The notes: generated by a model not told the origin, from the sequence alone. A stretch of 64,000 nt of DNA from Niastella sp. (GCA_016710595.1 JADJVM010000010.1:201595-265594), one strand, 5' to 3'; numbered from the stretch's first letter, positions 19,474 to 29,399 are shown. Translations and numbers: made by a program.

Positions 19474-20312
19474 AATATGGTATCAGCTTCCTGTTGCTAT
19501 TCTTTTTTATGGGTGCCATGCAAGCGCAAACTACGATGAAGATGATGAGTTACAACATCCGGCTTGATGTAGCCTCGGATAGTGAAAACCGATGGGATGC
19601 AAGAAAAGAAAAACTGGCAGCATTGGTAAATTATTATGAACCCGATTTTATGGGCGGACAGGAAGTACAGCATCATCAACTTACTTATTTACTCAGTGCA
19701 TTGCATGGTTATGATTTTATTGGTGTGGGCAGGGATGATGGTAAAACAGGAGGCGAATATTCATGTATTTTTTATAAAAAAGATAAGTACAAATGCGTGA
19801 GCCAATCTACTTTTTGGCTATCACCAACACCCGATTCTGTTTCTTTTGGATGGAATGCAGCATGCAGGCGGGTTTGTACCTATGGTTTATTTAAAATAAA
19901 TAAAACAAAGCAATACCTGTGGGTATTCAACACTCATTTTGATCATATTAGTGCGGAGGCAAGGTTGGAATCTGCAAAACTTATCATCAAGAAAATAACT
20001 GAACTGAATACAAAAAATTATCCTGTTATCATTTCAGGAGATTTTAATTCTAACCCCGGTGAAGCGCCTGCAAAATATATGATGGAGTATGTAAATAATA
20101 GCAGGGATATCAGTGAGATGGTATTTGGGCAACTGAATACTTTTAATGCTTTTCAATATTGTAAAGAGGCAGCGGGCAGTATTGATTATATATTTGTTTC
20201 TAAGGATCCACACATACATGTTGCCAAATTTGCAACCCTTACAGATTCTTATGATTTGAAATATCCTTCTGATCATTTTCCTATTTTAGCTACAATAAAA
20301 ATCAACAAATGA
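19470..20312 (+). CDS. exported endonuclease/exonuclease/phosphatase (EEP) family protein
   Basis: A 280-residue EEP-fold protein with a signal peptide (ends MQAQ). All catalytic blocks are visible: MSYNIR, GGQEV, NTHFDH, ISGDFNS, DYIFVS and the final SDHFPI. These metal enzymes cut phosphoester bonds in nucleic acids, sphingolipids, inositol phosphates or phosphodiester decorations. Its place inside a carbohydrate operon, joined to both neighbours by 4-base ATGA overlaps, argues for a phosphorylated glycan or a phosphodiester side group as substrate. That role is inference. Confidence 0.86.
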   Translation: MKYGISFLLLFFFMGAMQAQTTMKMMSYNIRLDVASDSENRWDARKEKLAALVNYYEPDFMGGQEVQHHQLTYLLSALHGYDFIGVGRDDGKTGGEYSCIFYKKDKYKCVSQSTFWLSPTPDSVSFGWNAACRRVCTYGLFKINKTKQYLWVFNTHFDHISAEARLESAKLIIKKITELNTKNYPVIISGDFNSNPGEAPAKYMMEYVNNSRDISEMVFGQLNTFNAFQYCKEAAGSIDYIFVSKDPHIHVAKFATLTDSYDLKYPSDHFPILATIKINK

Positions 20313-22069
20313 CTTTTAAATATTTATTCATCATCTTATTTTTTTTAAGTAGCAAGGCAGTGGCGCAGCAGGAGAGTTATTGCAACCCTGTGAACTTAGA
20401 TTATGGTTATACCCCGTTTCCATCTTTTACCCAATGGGGCAGGCACCGGGCTACTGCAGACCCCGTAATTGTAAATTACAAAAGCGATTATTATTTATTT
20501 AGTACCAATCAATGGGGATATTGGTATAGTAGTGATATGTACCACTGGAATTTTGTGCCTAAGAAATTCTTGCGGCCATGGAATCATGTATTGGATGAAT
20601 TATGCGCCCCGGCGGTAGGTATCATTGGAGATACGATGCTGGTGTTTGGATCTACCTACTCAAATAATTTTACATTGTGGATGAGTACGAACCCAAAAGC
20701 AAATGATTGGAAACCATTGGTTGACTCTTTTGAAATTGGGGGATGGGACCCTGCCTTTTTTACTGATGATGATGGCCGTTTATATATGTATAATGGCAGC
20801 AGCAACAGGTATCCCGTTTATGGTGTGGAACTCGATAGAAAGACTTTTAAACCAATCGGAACCCGCACACCCATGTATTTATTGCAGGATTGGCGATATG
20901 GTTGGCAACGCTTTGGAGAGTATATGGACAATACTTTTTTAGATCCGTTTATAGAAGGCGCCTGGATGACCAAACACAATAACAAATATTATTTTCAATA
21001 TGGGGCGCCGGGTACCGAGTTTAGCGGATATGCAGATGGCGTAATAGTAGGAGACAAGCCATTATTTGAAACTGCCAATACAGAACCACAAAGCGATCCA
21101 TTAAGTTTTAAAGCCGGTGGCTTCTCACGGGGAGCAGGCCATGGATCTACCTTCCAGGATAATTCCGGAAATTATTGGCACGTATCCACCTCAATAATTT
21201 GTGTAAAAAATACCTGGGAACGCAGGATGGGCATTTGGCCGGCAGGGTTTGATGAGGACGATGTGATGTGGTGCAATACTGCCTTTGGCGATTATCCCCA
21301 CCGCTTACCCATTGCAACAAATGAAAAGAAAAGAAATTCTTATGAAGAGTCCGGGTTTATGGGTTGGTATTTATTAAATTATAAAAAGCCGGTAACCGTT
21401 TCCTCAACCCTTGGAAATTTTAATGCTAACCATGCGGTTGATGAAAATATTAAAACCTATTGGAGTGCAGCTTCTGCCAATGCAGGCGAATGGATACAAT
21501 CTGACCTGGGAAATATTGCTACCATACATGCAATACAAATTAATTATGCTGACCAGGATGCTGAATTTTTAGGTAAACAAACAAATATATATCACCAATA
21601 TAAATTATTCTATTCTGTTGATGGAAAAAAATGGGAGATTCTGGCAGATAAAAGCAAGAATAAAAAAGATGTTCCGCACGATTATATTGAACTTGCAAAA
21701 CCTGTACAGGCTAAGTATATCAAGCTTGTAAACCTGCACATGCCTACGGGTAAATTTGCCATTAGCGGTTTACGGGTATTTGGAAATGGCAATGGAGATA
21801 AACCTGCCACAACCAAAAATTTAATTGTATTAAGAACAGAAAAAGACAAGCGGAGCGCCTATATAAAATGGGCTCCGGTAGATAATGCCTTTGCTTATAA
21901 CCTGTATTACGGTACGGCTCCCGATAAAATGTACAATTGTATTATGATCCACGATTTTAATGAGTATTGGTTCAAGGCAATGGACAGTAAAAAGAAATAT
22001 TATTTTACCCTGGAATCAGTAAACGAGAACGGGGTGAGTGAGAAATGTAAAATCATAGAAGCAGAATAA
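20309..22069 (+). CDS. GH43-like five-bladed propeller protein with F5/8C and Fn3 modules
   Basis: A 586-residue exported protein. The signal peptide ends near AVAQ. A GH43-like beta-propeller (residues ~25-345) shows the usual three acidic positions: Asp in RATADPVIV, Asp in GGWDPAFF and Glu in FIEGAWM. A discoidin/F5/8 type C carbohydrate-binding domain (~365-495) and an Fn3-like module (~505-586) follow. Known GH43 enzymes remove arabinose, xylose or galactose; the subfamily here is not recognised, so the linkage is open. It overlaps the EEP gene by 4 bases. Confidence 0.82.
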   Translation: MTFKYLFIILFFLSSKAVAQQESYCNPVNLDYGYTPFPSFTQWGRHRATADPVIVNYKSDYYLFSTNQWGYWYSSDMYHWNFVPKKFLRPWNHVLDELCAPAVGIIGDTMLVFGSTYSNNFTLWMSTNPKANDWKPLVDSFEIGGWDPAFFTDDDGRLYMYNGSSNRYPVYGVELDRKTFKPIGTRTPMYLLQDWRYGWQRFGEYMDNTFLDPFIEGAWMTKHNNKYYFQYGAPGTEFSGYADGVIVGDKPLFETANTEPQSDPLSFKAGGFSRGAGHGSTFQDNSGNYWHVSTSIICVKNTWERRMGIWPAGFDEDDVMWCNTAFGDYPHRLPIATNEKKRNSYEESGFMGWYLLNYKKPVTVSSTLGNFNANHAVDENIKTYWSAASANAGEWIQSDLGNIATIHAIQINYADQDAEFLGKQTNIYHQYKLFYSVDGKKWEILADKSKNKKDVPHDYIELAKPVQAKYIKLVNLHMPTGKFAISGLRVFGNGNGDKPATTKNLIVLRTEKDKRSAYIKWAPVDNAFAYNLYYGTAPDKMYNCIMIHDFNEYWFKAMDSKKKYYFTLESVNENGVSEKCKIIEAE

Positions 22070-22070
22070 A

Positions 22071-22733
22071 ATGAAGATCAAAAATATATTGTTATTATTT
22101 TTTATTGCTTGTTTTCATTTTTTGCAAGCACAGCAACAAGCTCCATTCTGGAACGAAATACTGAATTTTAAAAAAGGGGATAGTATTGATTTTCCAAAGC
22201 CAAATCAAATTTTATTTGTGGGTAGCTCTTCCTTTACCAGTTGGACGGATGTGCAAGATTATTTTCCACACTATCCCATCATCAACCGTGGGTTTGGTGG
22301 TTCATCACTTCCCGATTTAATTCGGTATGCCTCCGAAATCATTTTGCCTTACCATCCTAAACAAATTGTTATTTACTGTGGTGAAAATGATTTTGCCATT
22401 GATGGAAATCTTAGTCCACAAACTGTTGCTGACCGATTTTTTACATTATTTTCTATCATTCGGAAGAAGTATAAAAAAATCCCGGTTGTATATGTATCTA
22501 TGAAACCAAGCCCTTCCAGGCAGCAGTTAATGCCTAAATTTGATGCTGCTAATAATTTAATAAAAGTATTTTTAAAGAAAAATAAAAAAACAGCATTCAT
22601 AGATGTATATCACGCCATGCTCAATAAAGACGGGGCTTTGCGGAATGATATTTTTTTGAAGGACAATCTTCACATGAACCCTGCGGGGTATAAAATTTGG
22701 CAAAAATTAATACAACCCTTTTTAAAAAAATAA
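22071..22733 (+). CDS. exported SGNH/GDSL-type esterase
   Basis: A 220-residue SGNH hydrolase with a signal peptide (ends LQAQ). The four blocks are present: Ser in VGSSSF, Gly in RGFGGSS, Asn in GENDF, and Asp-x-x-His in DNLHMNPAGY. PUL members of this fold remove acetyl or other acyl groups from sugars. It starts one base after the previous stop. With the alpha/beta hydrolase at 18670 this is the second esterase in the operon. Confidence 0.87.
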   Translation: MKIKNILLLFFIACFHFLQAQQQAPFWNEILNFKKGDSIDFPKPNQILFVGSSSFTSWTDVQDYFPHYPIINRGFGGSSLPDLIRYASEIILPYHPKQIVIYCGENDFAIDGNLSPQTVADRFFTLFSIIRKKYKKIPVVYVSMKPSPSRQQLMPKFDAANNLIKVFLKKNKKTAFIDVYHAMLNKDGALRNDIFLKDNLHMNPAGYKIWQKLIQPFLKK

Positions 22734-22765
22734 TTAGAAAAGCCACACGCATTAAAATGTAAAAT

Positions 22766-25051
22766 ATGAAAAAGACTTCTTGGTTAATTCCCTGCTTCCT
22801 GGTTTTATTTTCAGTGAGTTCCTTTGCTCAGCAAAATGATAAAGGAAAAATGAACCTGTTCATTAATAATTTAATGAACAAGATGACGCTCGATGAAAAA
22901 ATAGGCCAGCTTAATTTACCGGGTTCAGGCGATATTGTTACGGGCCAGGCAAAAAGTTCAGACATCGGAAAAAAAATAAAAGATGGCCAGGTTGGTGGCT
23001 TGTTTAATATTAAAGGAGTAGAAAAAATAAAGGAAGTGCAAAGAGTTGCCGTGGAAGAATCAAGGCTAAAAATCCCTTTACTCTTTGGAATGGATGTGAT
23101 ACATGGTTATGAAACCACTTTCCCCATTCCCCTGGCATTAAGTTGTGTGTGGGATATGAATATGATACAGCAAACTGCTCGTATTGCAGCCATAGAAGCA
23201 AGTGCCAGTGGCATTAACTGGACCTTTAGCCCGATGGTTGATATTTGCCGTGATCCCCGCTGGGGACGCATTTCAGAGGGAAGTGGAGAAGATGCTTACC
23301 TCGGCTCGCAAATTGCAGCGGCCATGGTTAAAGGCTACCAGGGCGATTATTCTTTAAACAGCAATATCCTGGCATGTGTAAAACATTTTGCATTATATGG
23401 CGCCGCAGAAGCAGGAAGGGATTACAATACAACCGACATGAGCAGGGTAAGAATGTACAATGATTATTTTCCTCCCTATAAAGCTGCAGTAGATGCAGGG
23501 GTTGGAAGTGTAATGGCATCTTTTAATGAAGTAGATGGCATTCCTGCAACAGGAAATAAATTTCTGATGACCGATGTTTTGCGTAAGCAATGGGGTTTCA
23601 AAGGCTTTGTAGTAACAGATTATACCGGTATCAACGAAATGATAGATCATGGTATGGGCAACTTGCAACAGGTTTCTGCTTTAGCGCTCAATGCTGGCAT
23701 TGATATGGACATGGTGGGAGAAGGGTTTCTCACTACATTAAAAAAATCATTGCAACAAGGTAAGATTACGGTTGCACAAATAAACAATGCATGCCGTTTG
23801 ATATTGGAAGCAAAATATAAACTGGGTTTATTTGATAACCCTTATAAATATTGTGATGTAGAAAGAAGTAAAACCGATGTTTACACAAATGCCCACAGAA
23901 AATTTGCACGTGATGTGGCAGCAGAAAGTTTTGTTTTATTAAAAAATAAAGACGGGGTGCTTCCTCTAAAAAAATCCGGTAAGATTGCATTGATAGGCCC
24001 ATTAGCCAATACAAAAGAAAATATGGCAGGAACCTGGAGTGTAGCAACCATTCTTAAAAATTGCATCAGTGTAAAAGAAGGTTTAGAAGATGCGATAGGT
24101 AACCGGGCACAAATATTATATGCTAAAGGTTCCAATATAGCAGCAGATAGCAACCTGGAAAAAAGAGGAACATTGTTTGGCCGTGAGATAAACCGGGATA
24201 ACCGTTCTGAAAAAGAAATGATAGACGAAGCCCTTTCAGTAGCCAGCCAAAGTGATGTGATAATTGCAGCCTTGGGCGAAGCTTCAGAAATGAGTGGTGA
24301 AAGCAGCAGTCGTTCGCATATTGATATACCACATACACAAAGAAAATTATTAGAGGCGCTTGTAAAAACCGGGAAACCGGTTGTGCTGGTATTATTTACC
24401 GGAAGGCCATTAACATTGCCCTGGGAAGATAAAAATGTGCCGGCTATATTAAATGTATGGTTTGGCGGAAGTGAAACCGGGTATGCCATTGCCGATGTTT
24501 TATTTGGTGATGTAAACCCGTCTGGAAAATTGAGTACCACTTTTCCGCAAAATATTGGGCAGGTACCACTTTATTATAATCATAAAAATACGGGCAGGCC
24601 GCTGGGTGATGGAAAATGGTTCGAAAAATTCAGGAGTAATTATTTAGATGTTAGCAACGATCCACTTTATCCTTTTGGATATGGGTTAAGCTATAGCAAT
24701 TTTGAATACAGTGATGTTTCGGTGAGTTCAAAAAAATTAAAAGGAAACCAAACATTAACCGCCACAGTAACCGTTACCAATACCAGTAAAGTTGTTGGAA
24801 AAGAAGTGGTACAACTATATATTAGGGATATGGTGGGGAGTATTACCCGCCCGGTAAAAGAATTAAAAGGGTTTAAAAAAATAACCATTAAAGCCGGTGA
24901 GTCTAAACAAGTAAGTTTTCAAATAAAACCTGCTGATCTTAAATTTTATAATTATAATTTAAAATTCGATTGGGAACCCGGTGATTTTAATATCATGATT
25001 GGCTCCAATTCCAGGGATGTAAAATCTGTAATGATCAATTGGGTAAAATAA
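22766..25051 (+). CDS. GH3-family beta-glucosidase (BglX-like)
   Basis: A 761-residue exported GH3 enzyme. The signal peptide ends SFAQ. The N-terminal TIM barrel carries the nucleophile Asp285 in FVVTDYTG; the alpha/beta sandwich holds the likely acid/base Glu in MSGESSSR; an Fn3-like domain closes the protein. It should release glucose from the oligosaccharides made by the upstream endo-enzymes, in the periplasm. Linkage preference cannot be read from sequence; GH3 enzymes specific for beta-1,2 and beta-1,6 glucosides are known in other PULs. It ends the locus. Confidence 0.93.
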   Translation: MKKTSWLIPCFLVLFSVSSFAQQNDKGKMNLFINNLMNKMTLDEKIGQLNLPGSGDIVTGQAKSSDIGKKIKDGQVGGLFNIKGVEKIKEVQRVAVEESRLKIPLLFGMDVIHGYETTFPIPLALSCVWDMNMIQQTARIAAIEASASGINWTFSPMVDICRDPRWGRISEGSGEDAYLGSQIAAAMVKGYQGDYSLNSNILACVKHFALYGAAEAGRDYNTTDMSRVRMYNDYFPPYKAAVDAGVGSVMASFNEVDGIPATGNKFLMTDVLRKQWGFKGFVVTDYTGINEMIDHGMGNLQQVSALALNAGIDMDMVGEGFLTTLKKSLQQGKITVAQINNACRLILEAKYKLGLFDNPYKYCDVERSKTDVYTNAHRKFARDVAAESFVLLKNKDGVLPLKKSGKIALIGPLANTKENMAGTWSVATILKNCISVKEGLEDAIGNRAQILYAKGSNIAADSNLEKRGTLFGREINRDNRSEKEMIDEALSVASQSDVIIAALGEASEMSGESSSRSHIDIPHTQRKLLEALVKTGKPVVLVLFTGRPLTLPWEDKNVPAILNVWFGGSETGYAIADVLFGDVNPSGKLSTTFPQNIGQVPLYYNHKNTGRPLGDGKWFEKFRSNYLDVSNDPLYPFGYGLSYSNFEYSDVSVSSKKLKGNQTLTATVTVTNTSKVVGKEVVQLYIRDMVGSITRPVKELKGFKKITIKAGESKQVSFQIKPADLKFYNYNLKFDWEPGDFNIMIGSNSRDVKSVMINWVK

Positions 25052-25188
25052 ACCCTGTCTAAAAAAGTATAGGATTAGAAATAAAAAGAATATTGTATTT
25101 TAATTTTTTTATTTATTAAATATGTATTTTAACCGGCAAATAAGTCTTGGGTGCAAGATTTAATTATTCATTCAGTTATCTTTAAATA

Positions 25189-28100
25189 ATGGTGTTTAAG
25201 AAATATTTGCTTTTTATGGTCCTAGTTTTATTTATTATCACACAGGACTTATTAGCGCAACCCTGTAGCGGGCCTGGTAGAACGCCACAAACGGCAACCG
25301 TGGTGTGCGGTACCCTTGTTTTTAGCCAACCGGTGGTAACTTCCTGTACCGGGCCCAGTTTGCCTGCAGCAGGATGCACAGATTTATTGCCCTCTACAAA
25401 TTCTATTTGGTACCGGTTTCATTGTTATCAATCAGGTACATTGGGGTTCCTGTTAACGCCCATTTTAACTTCTGATGATTATGATTGGGAAGTGCTGGAT
25501 ATTACCGGCCATGCCCCGCAAGATGCACTTATAACAAACCTGGCGATATCTGTAAATTTTAGCGGTATAAGCGGGCCTACGGGTTGTACGGCCGCAGGCT
25601 TACTTGATCTTCGCTGTGCAGGAGGCGCAAATGGAACGCAATTTAACAGGATGCCCGCCATTACGGTCGGGCATGATTATTTATTGGTTGTAAATAATTT
25701 TTCAAACACAGGCCAGGGCTATAATCTTTCATTTTCAGGCGGCACCGCTGTGCTCTCAGATAATCAATTACCCACCGTAACTGCCGTGGGGCCGGTGGGT
25801 TGTAATACTTCTCAAATTAAAGTTCAATTTTCAGAAGATATATTGTGTAGTAGCGTAACGCCAACGGGTTCAGAATTTGTGATCACCGATGGAACCAATA
25901 TTTTTCCCTTTACAGGCTTTAGTTCTCAATGTTCGGGAGGCTTAAATGCCATTACTGAACTTACTTTTAATATGCAAAACCCTCTACCGCCCGGCAACTA
26001 CAGCCTGGTTGTAAATACAGGTACGGATGGGAATACTTTATTGGATGTTTGTTTAACAGAATTAATCCCGGGTACAATGTACCCGATCACGATTACCGCA
26101 CAGCCTGCACTGGCCATCGCAGGCATTACGCATGCCGGTTGTGCCCCTACAAAATTAAAAGTTGCATTAAATAAACCCGTGCTTTGCAATAGCATTACGC
26201 CTTCAGGCAGCGAGTTTACAATTACTCCAGGCAACCCGGCGATAGCATCTGTACAATCTAATTGTGGGGGTAGCAATACATTTACAGATACGATCGAAAT
26301 ACAATTACAAAACCCATTGCCTCATGGCAATTATCAATTGGTTGTAAATAATGGAAATGATGCCAATACCTTGTTAGATACTTGTACAATACCTTTACCT
26401 GCAGGATACAGCTTTCCCATTGCTATTTTGCAAACAACAGTTGCCCCGGCAATACAATCAATCAATTTTGATGAATGTAAACCTTTTCGGGTAATTATAA
26501 ATTTTGATAAGCCCGTTGACTGTAACAGCATGACTGCAACAGGTTCAGAGTTTTCGGTTACTCCCGGATCTTTAACCATCAATACCATCCAAACAAATTG
26601 TGTGGCTGGGTTTACCAGCCAGGTAATTTTAAATCTTTCAGGGAACTTACCAGCCGGTAATTTTCATGTAAACATCCATGCAGGTACTGATGGAAATAGT
26701 ATTTCTGATTCTTGTTTTGCATTTACGCCTGCTATGTCAACCTTTCCTTTTACAACTACGCAAGCACCGGTGCCTGTTTATGATTCTCTGCAATATGATA
26801 AATGCTCACCTTCTTCTATAAAAGTATATTACAGCAAGCCAGTATTATGCAGCAGCATCAATACAGATGGCTCAGAGTTTTCAATTACCGGCCCGGCTAC
26901 GGTAAATATTAATTCTGTGAGTACTGATGCTACCTGTGGAAATGGATTCACTCATTGGGTATTGCTGAACTTATCGCAACCCATCAATACTTTTGGCACA
27001 TTCATCCTGCATAATAATATGGGGGGAGATGGAAATAGCGTATTGGATACCTGCTATGCGGCCCAACTTACGACTGAAACATTTTCGTTTAATGTATTGG
27101 GTTCTCCATCTGCAAATTTCCGGGACTCAGTACATTTTGGTTGCATAAACGATACATTGGTTTTATCACACCCGGGTGGTAATGGTATTAATTTTTATCA
27201 ATGGACATTTAGCGATGGAACGAGTTTTAATGGGCCATCTGTTTCACATACTTTTCCTGTTTCTACGGTTGCGGCATCTGTTCAACTGCTGATATCAAAT
27301 GCTGTATGTTCTGACACTTTATCCCGTACCTATCCGCTCAACAATGCGATTAAGGCGGGTTTTAGCATCAATGCGGATACAGTTTGTCAAAATAAGGCAG
27401 TCCGGTTTACCAATACATCTTCTGGTACTGCTTTAACCTACAACTGGAATTTTGGAGACGGAAATATTTTTAATGGAGAAACAGCGCCTCCTCACCAGTA
27501 TATCCATTCAGGAAATTATGCCATCACACTCACGGCAACCAATAATCATTATTGTACAATGGATAGTATCATCATGTTGCATGTTACCGATACGCCTATG
27601 GTGCGGTTTACGGGGTTGAATGCACAGTATTGTACCGGGGAAGCCATTATTTTACATACCAATATCAGTTCATTATACCTTACTGGTTATATTTGGAACA
27701 ATGGCAATGGTTTGCTTAGTAACAACCAAACCCCATTTAGTTTTAATTATGCATCACAGGGAAATTATACCATTCGTTTAACTGGTACTGATCGCTTTTG
27801 CGGAGATTATGAATTTTCTTCACCCGTTCAAATTTACCAGGTACCTGTGTTTACTTTGGGTAATGATATTACATTATGCCCCGGCATGAGTGTATCCATA
27901 GGCATTGCTTCAGCAATAGGTTATACGTACCTTTGGAATACAGGTGCTACAAGTTCCATGATACCCACCGGCCTTTTAACGAATACTTATATCCTTACTG
28001 CAGATAACCATACCTGTACCGCAAGCGATGAAATATATGTGAAAGTTTTAGATAATTGCCTCATTAAAGTGCCAACAGCTTTTACGCCTAACGGCGATGG

Positions 28101-28335
28101 CATAAATGATGTTTTAAAAGCCATCAATTCGGACCTGGCTAAAAGCTTTACGCTAAAAGTATATAATCGTTTTGGAGAAATGATGTACATAACCAATATA
28201 CCAACCCAGGGTTGGGATGGTAGATATAAAGGGCAGGAGGCAGATGCCGGAACCTATGTGTGGTTGTTAGATTATATTCACCCGGTTTCAGCAAAACATA
28301 TTTTTGAAAAAGGCACTTCGGTATTGTTAAGATAA
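25189..28335 (+). CDS. large exported repeat protein with PKD domains and gliding-motility C-terminal domain
   Basis: A 1048-residue cell-surface protein. After the signal peptide and an N-terminal beta domain, four tandem Ig-like (Big_5/SbsA type) modules recur about every 110 residues, starting near 207, 320, 431 and 541; each has a ..VKV..SKPVLCNS..TGSEF core with paired cysteines. Two or three PKD-like domains follow (~645-900; WNFGDG and similar). The end (CLIKVPTAFTPNGDGINDVL to GTSVLLR) is a CHU_C/type-B type IX secretion domain. Probable adhesin or surface scaffold; no enzyme motif seen. Confidence 0.88.
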   Translation: MVFKKYLLFMVLVLFIITQDLLAQPCSGPGRTPQTATVVCGTLVFSQPVVTSCTGPSLPAAGCTDLLPSTNSIWYRFHCYQSGTLGFLLTPILTSDDYDWEVLDITGHAPQDALITNLAISVNFSGISGPTGCTAAGLLDLRCAGGANGTQFNRMPAITVGHDYLLVVNNFSNTGQGYNLSFSGGTAVLSDNQLPTVTAVGPVGCNTSQIKVQFSEDILCSSVTPTGSEFVITDGTNIFPFTGFSSQCSGGLNAITELTFNMQNPLPPGNYSLVVNTGTDGNTLLDVCLTELIPGTMYPITITAQPALAIAGITHAGCAPTKLKVALNKPVLCNSITPSGSEFTITPGNPAIASVQSNCGGSNTFTDTIEIQLQNPLPHGNYQLVVNNGNDANTLLDTCTIPLPAGYSFPIAILQTTVAPAIQSINFDECKPFRVIINFDKPVDCNSMTATGSEFSVTPGSLTINTIQTNCVAGFTSQVILNLSGNLPAGNFHVNIHAGTDGNSISDSCFAFTPAMSTFPFTTTQAPVPVYDSLQYDKCSPSSIKVYYSKPVLCSSINTDGSEFSITGPATVNINSVSTDATCGNGFTHWVLLNLSQPINTFGTFILHNNMGGDGNSVLDTCYAAQLTTETFSFNVLGSPSANFRDSVHFGCINDTLVLSHPGGNGINFYQWTFSDGTSFNGPSVSHTFPVSTVAASVQLLISNAVCSDTLSRTYPLNNAIKAGFSINADTVCQNKAVRFTNTSSGTALTYNWNFGDGNIFNGETAPPHQYIHSGNYAITLTATNNHYCTMDSIIMLHVTDTPMVRFTGLNAQYCTGEAIILHTNISSLYLTGYIWNNGNGLLSNNQTPFSFNYASQGNYTIRLTGTDRFCGDYEFSSPVQIYQVPVFTLGNDITLCPGMSVSIGIASAIGYTYLWNTGATSSMIPTGLLTNTYILTADNHTCTASDEIYVKVLDNCLIKVPTAFTPNGDGINDVLKAINSDLAKSFTLKVYNRFGEMMYITNIPTQGWDGRYKGQEADAGTYVWLLDYIHPVSAKHIFEKGTSVLLR

Positions 28336-28343
28336 TGATGGAA

Positions 28344-29357
28344 TTAAATTTCCGTCAATTGGCTGCCATTGGCAGATACGCTAAGCTGGTGCTGCATTCC
28401 ACACTTTAATGCAAAATTATTTCGTTGATGGCCTACCGGGAAATCAAAACAAACCGGGAAATGGTATTCCTTTATTTTTTCCAAAACAATATCTTCTAAC
28501 GAAATTCCAAACTCATCACCTGCATCATCTTTTTTTGCTTTAAAACCACCAATGATCAATCCTTTTAACTTACATAGTTTGCCACTCCGTTTTAAATTCC
28601 AAAACATACGGTCAATACTGTAAAGGTATTCGCCGGTATCTTCTACAAATAATATTTTTCCATCAGTAATAATATCGCTATCACTGCCCGACAGGTTTTC
28701 AATGGTTTTTAAATTACCGCCCACTAAATTGCCCGATGCCATACCCGGCTTATTGTTAAGATTTGCACCAGCGGTATAACTCATTTTTTTTCCTTGCAAA
28801 CATTGGTGGATACTTTCTATGGTTTCTATCTGGATGGGTTCGGCTTTTGCCCAATCATCAGGAAAGCTGTTGCACATTTTAGAATGGATACTGGCAATAT
28901 TATAATTTCGGTTTAGGTGGCTATGAAGTACGGTGATATCACTAAAGCCGATGATCCATTTCGGATTTTTTCTAAATTTCTTAAAGTTTAAGCCATCCAC
29001 AATTCTTACAGATCCATAACCGCCCCTTGCACATAATATGGCTTTTATTTGTGCATCGTCCATCATTTGTTGTAAATCTGACATTCGTTCTTCATCGGTT
29101 CCACCAAATGTAAAATATCGTTTACCAATGCTGTTACCGATTTTTACACCGTAACCCCATTCTTTAATTTTGCTGATGGCAGATTGAATTTCTTCTAAAG
29201 TAATATAGCCCGCCGGGCTGCAAATGCCAATTGTATCTCCCGGCTGCAGGTATGCAGGTACAGTCAAAACCCGCTCTGGCTCTGCTATTCCCTTTGAAAT
29301 AAGGTTAAAAGATGCAGCAGCAGGAACTATTGAAGAAAGAAAATGTTTTCGATTCAT
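28344..29357 (-). CDS. LD-carboxypeptidase, peptidase family S66 (exported type)
   Basis: A 337-residue S66 peptidase, about 34 residues longer at the N-terminus than the copy at 3819-4730. The extension (NRKHFLSSIVPAAA) looks like a signal or anchor. Catalytic landmarks are RGGYGSVR with the Ser, FVEDTGEYLYSIDR with the Glu and FPVGHQRNN with the His. It probably trims tetrapeptide stems in the periplasm. The gene converges on the repeat protein with an 8-base gap and is followed by no obvious partner. Confidence 0.87.
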   Translation of the reverse strand: MNRKHFLSSIVPAAASFNLISKGIAEPERVLTVPAYLQPGDTIGICSPAGYITLEEIQSAISKIKEWGYGVKIGNSIGKRYFTFGGTDEERMSDLQQMMDDAQIKAILCARGGYGSVRIVDGLNFKKFRKNPKWIIGFSDITVLHSHLNRNYNIASIHSKMCNSFPDDWAKAEPIQIETIESIHQCLQGKKMSYTAGANLNNKPGMASGNLVGGNLKTIENLSGSDSDIITDGKILFVEDTGEYLYSIDRMFWNLKRSGKLCKLKGLIIGGFKAKKDDAGDEFGISLEDIVLEKIKEYHFPVCFDFPVGHQRNNFALKCGMQHQLSVSANGSQLTEI

Positions 29358-29399
29358 GGAATGAATTTACTCAAATTTCGGTATTGATTATTCATTGAT

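Larger units (their letters stand above)
4854..25051 (+). other. polysaccharide utilisation locus, predicted beta-glucan target
   Basis: Fourteen plus-strand genes form one locus: ECF sigma, FecR, SusC, SusD, LamG lipoprotein, GH30, GH30, GH144-like, GH144-like, esterase, EEP hydrolase, GH43-like, SGNH hydrolase and GH3. From 12666 on, gaps are 44 bases or less and several genes overlap by 4-8 bases, which suggests an operon with translational coupling. A stable hairpin at 12575-12611 separates the import/binding genes from the enzyme genes. The enzyme set points to a beta-1,2/beta-1,6-linked glucan. Substrate assignment is inference. Confidence 0.85.

Noticed and set aside
23881..24540. 219-codon minus-strand ORF inside the GH3 gene
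   Set aside because: It is antisense to conserved GH3 motifs and has a biased, Ser/Leu-rich translation without any family motif; a shadow frame.
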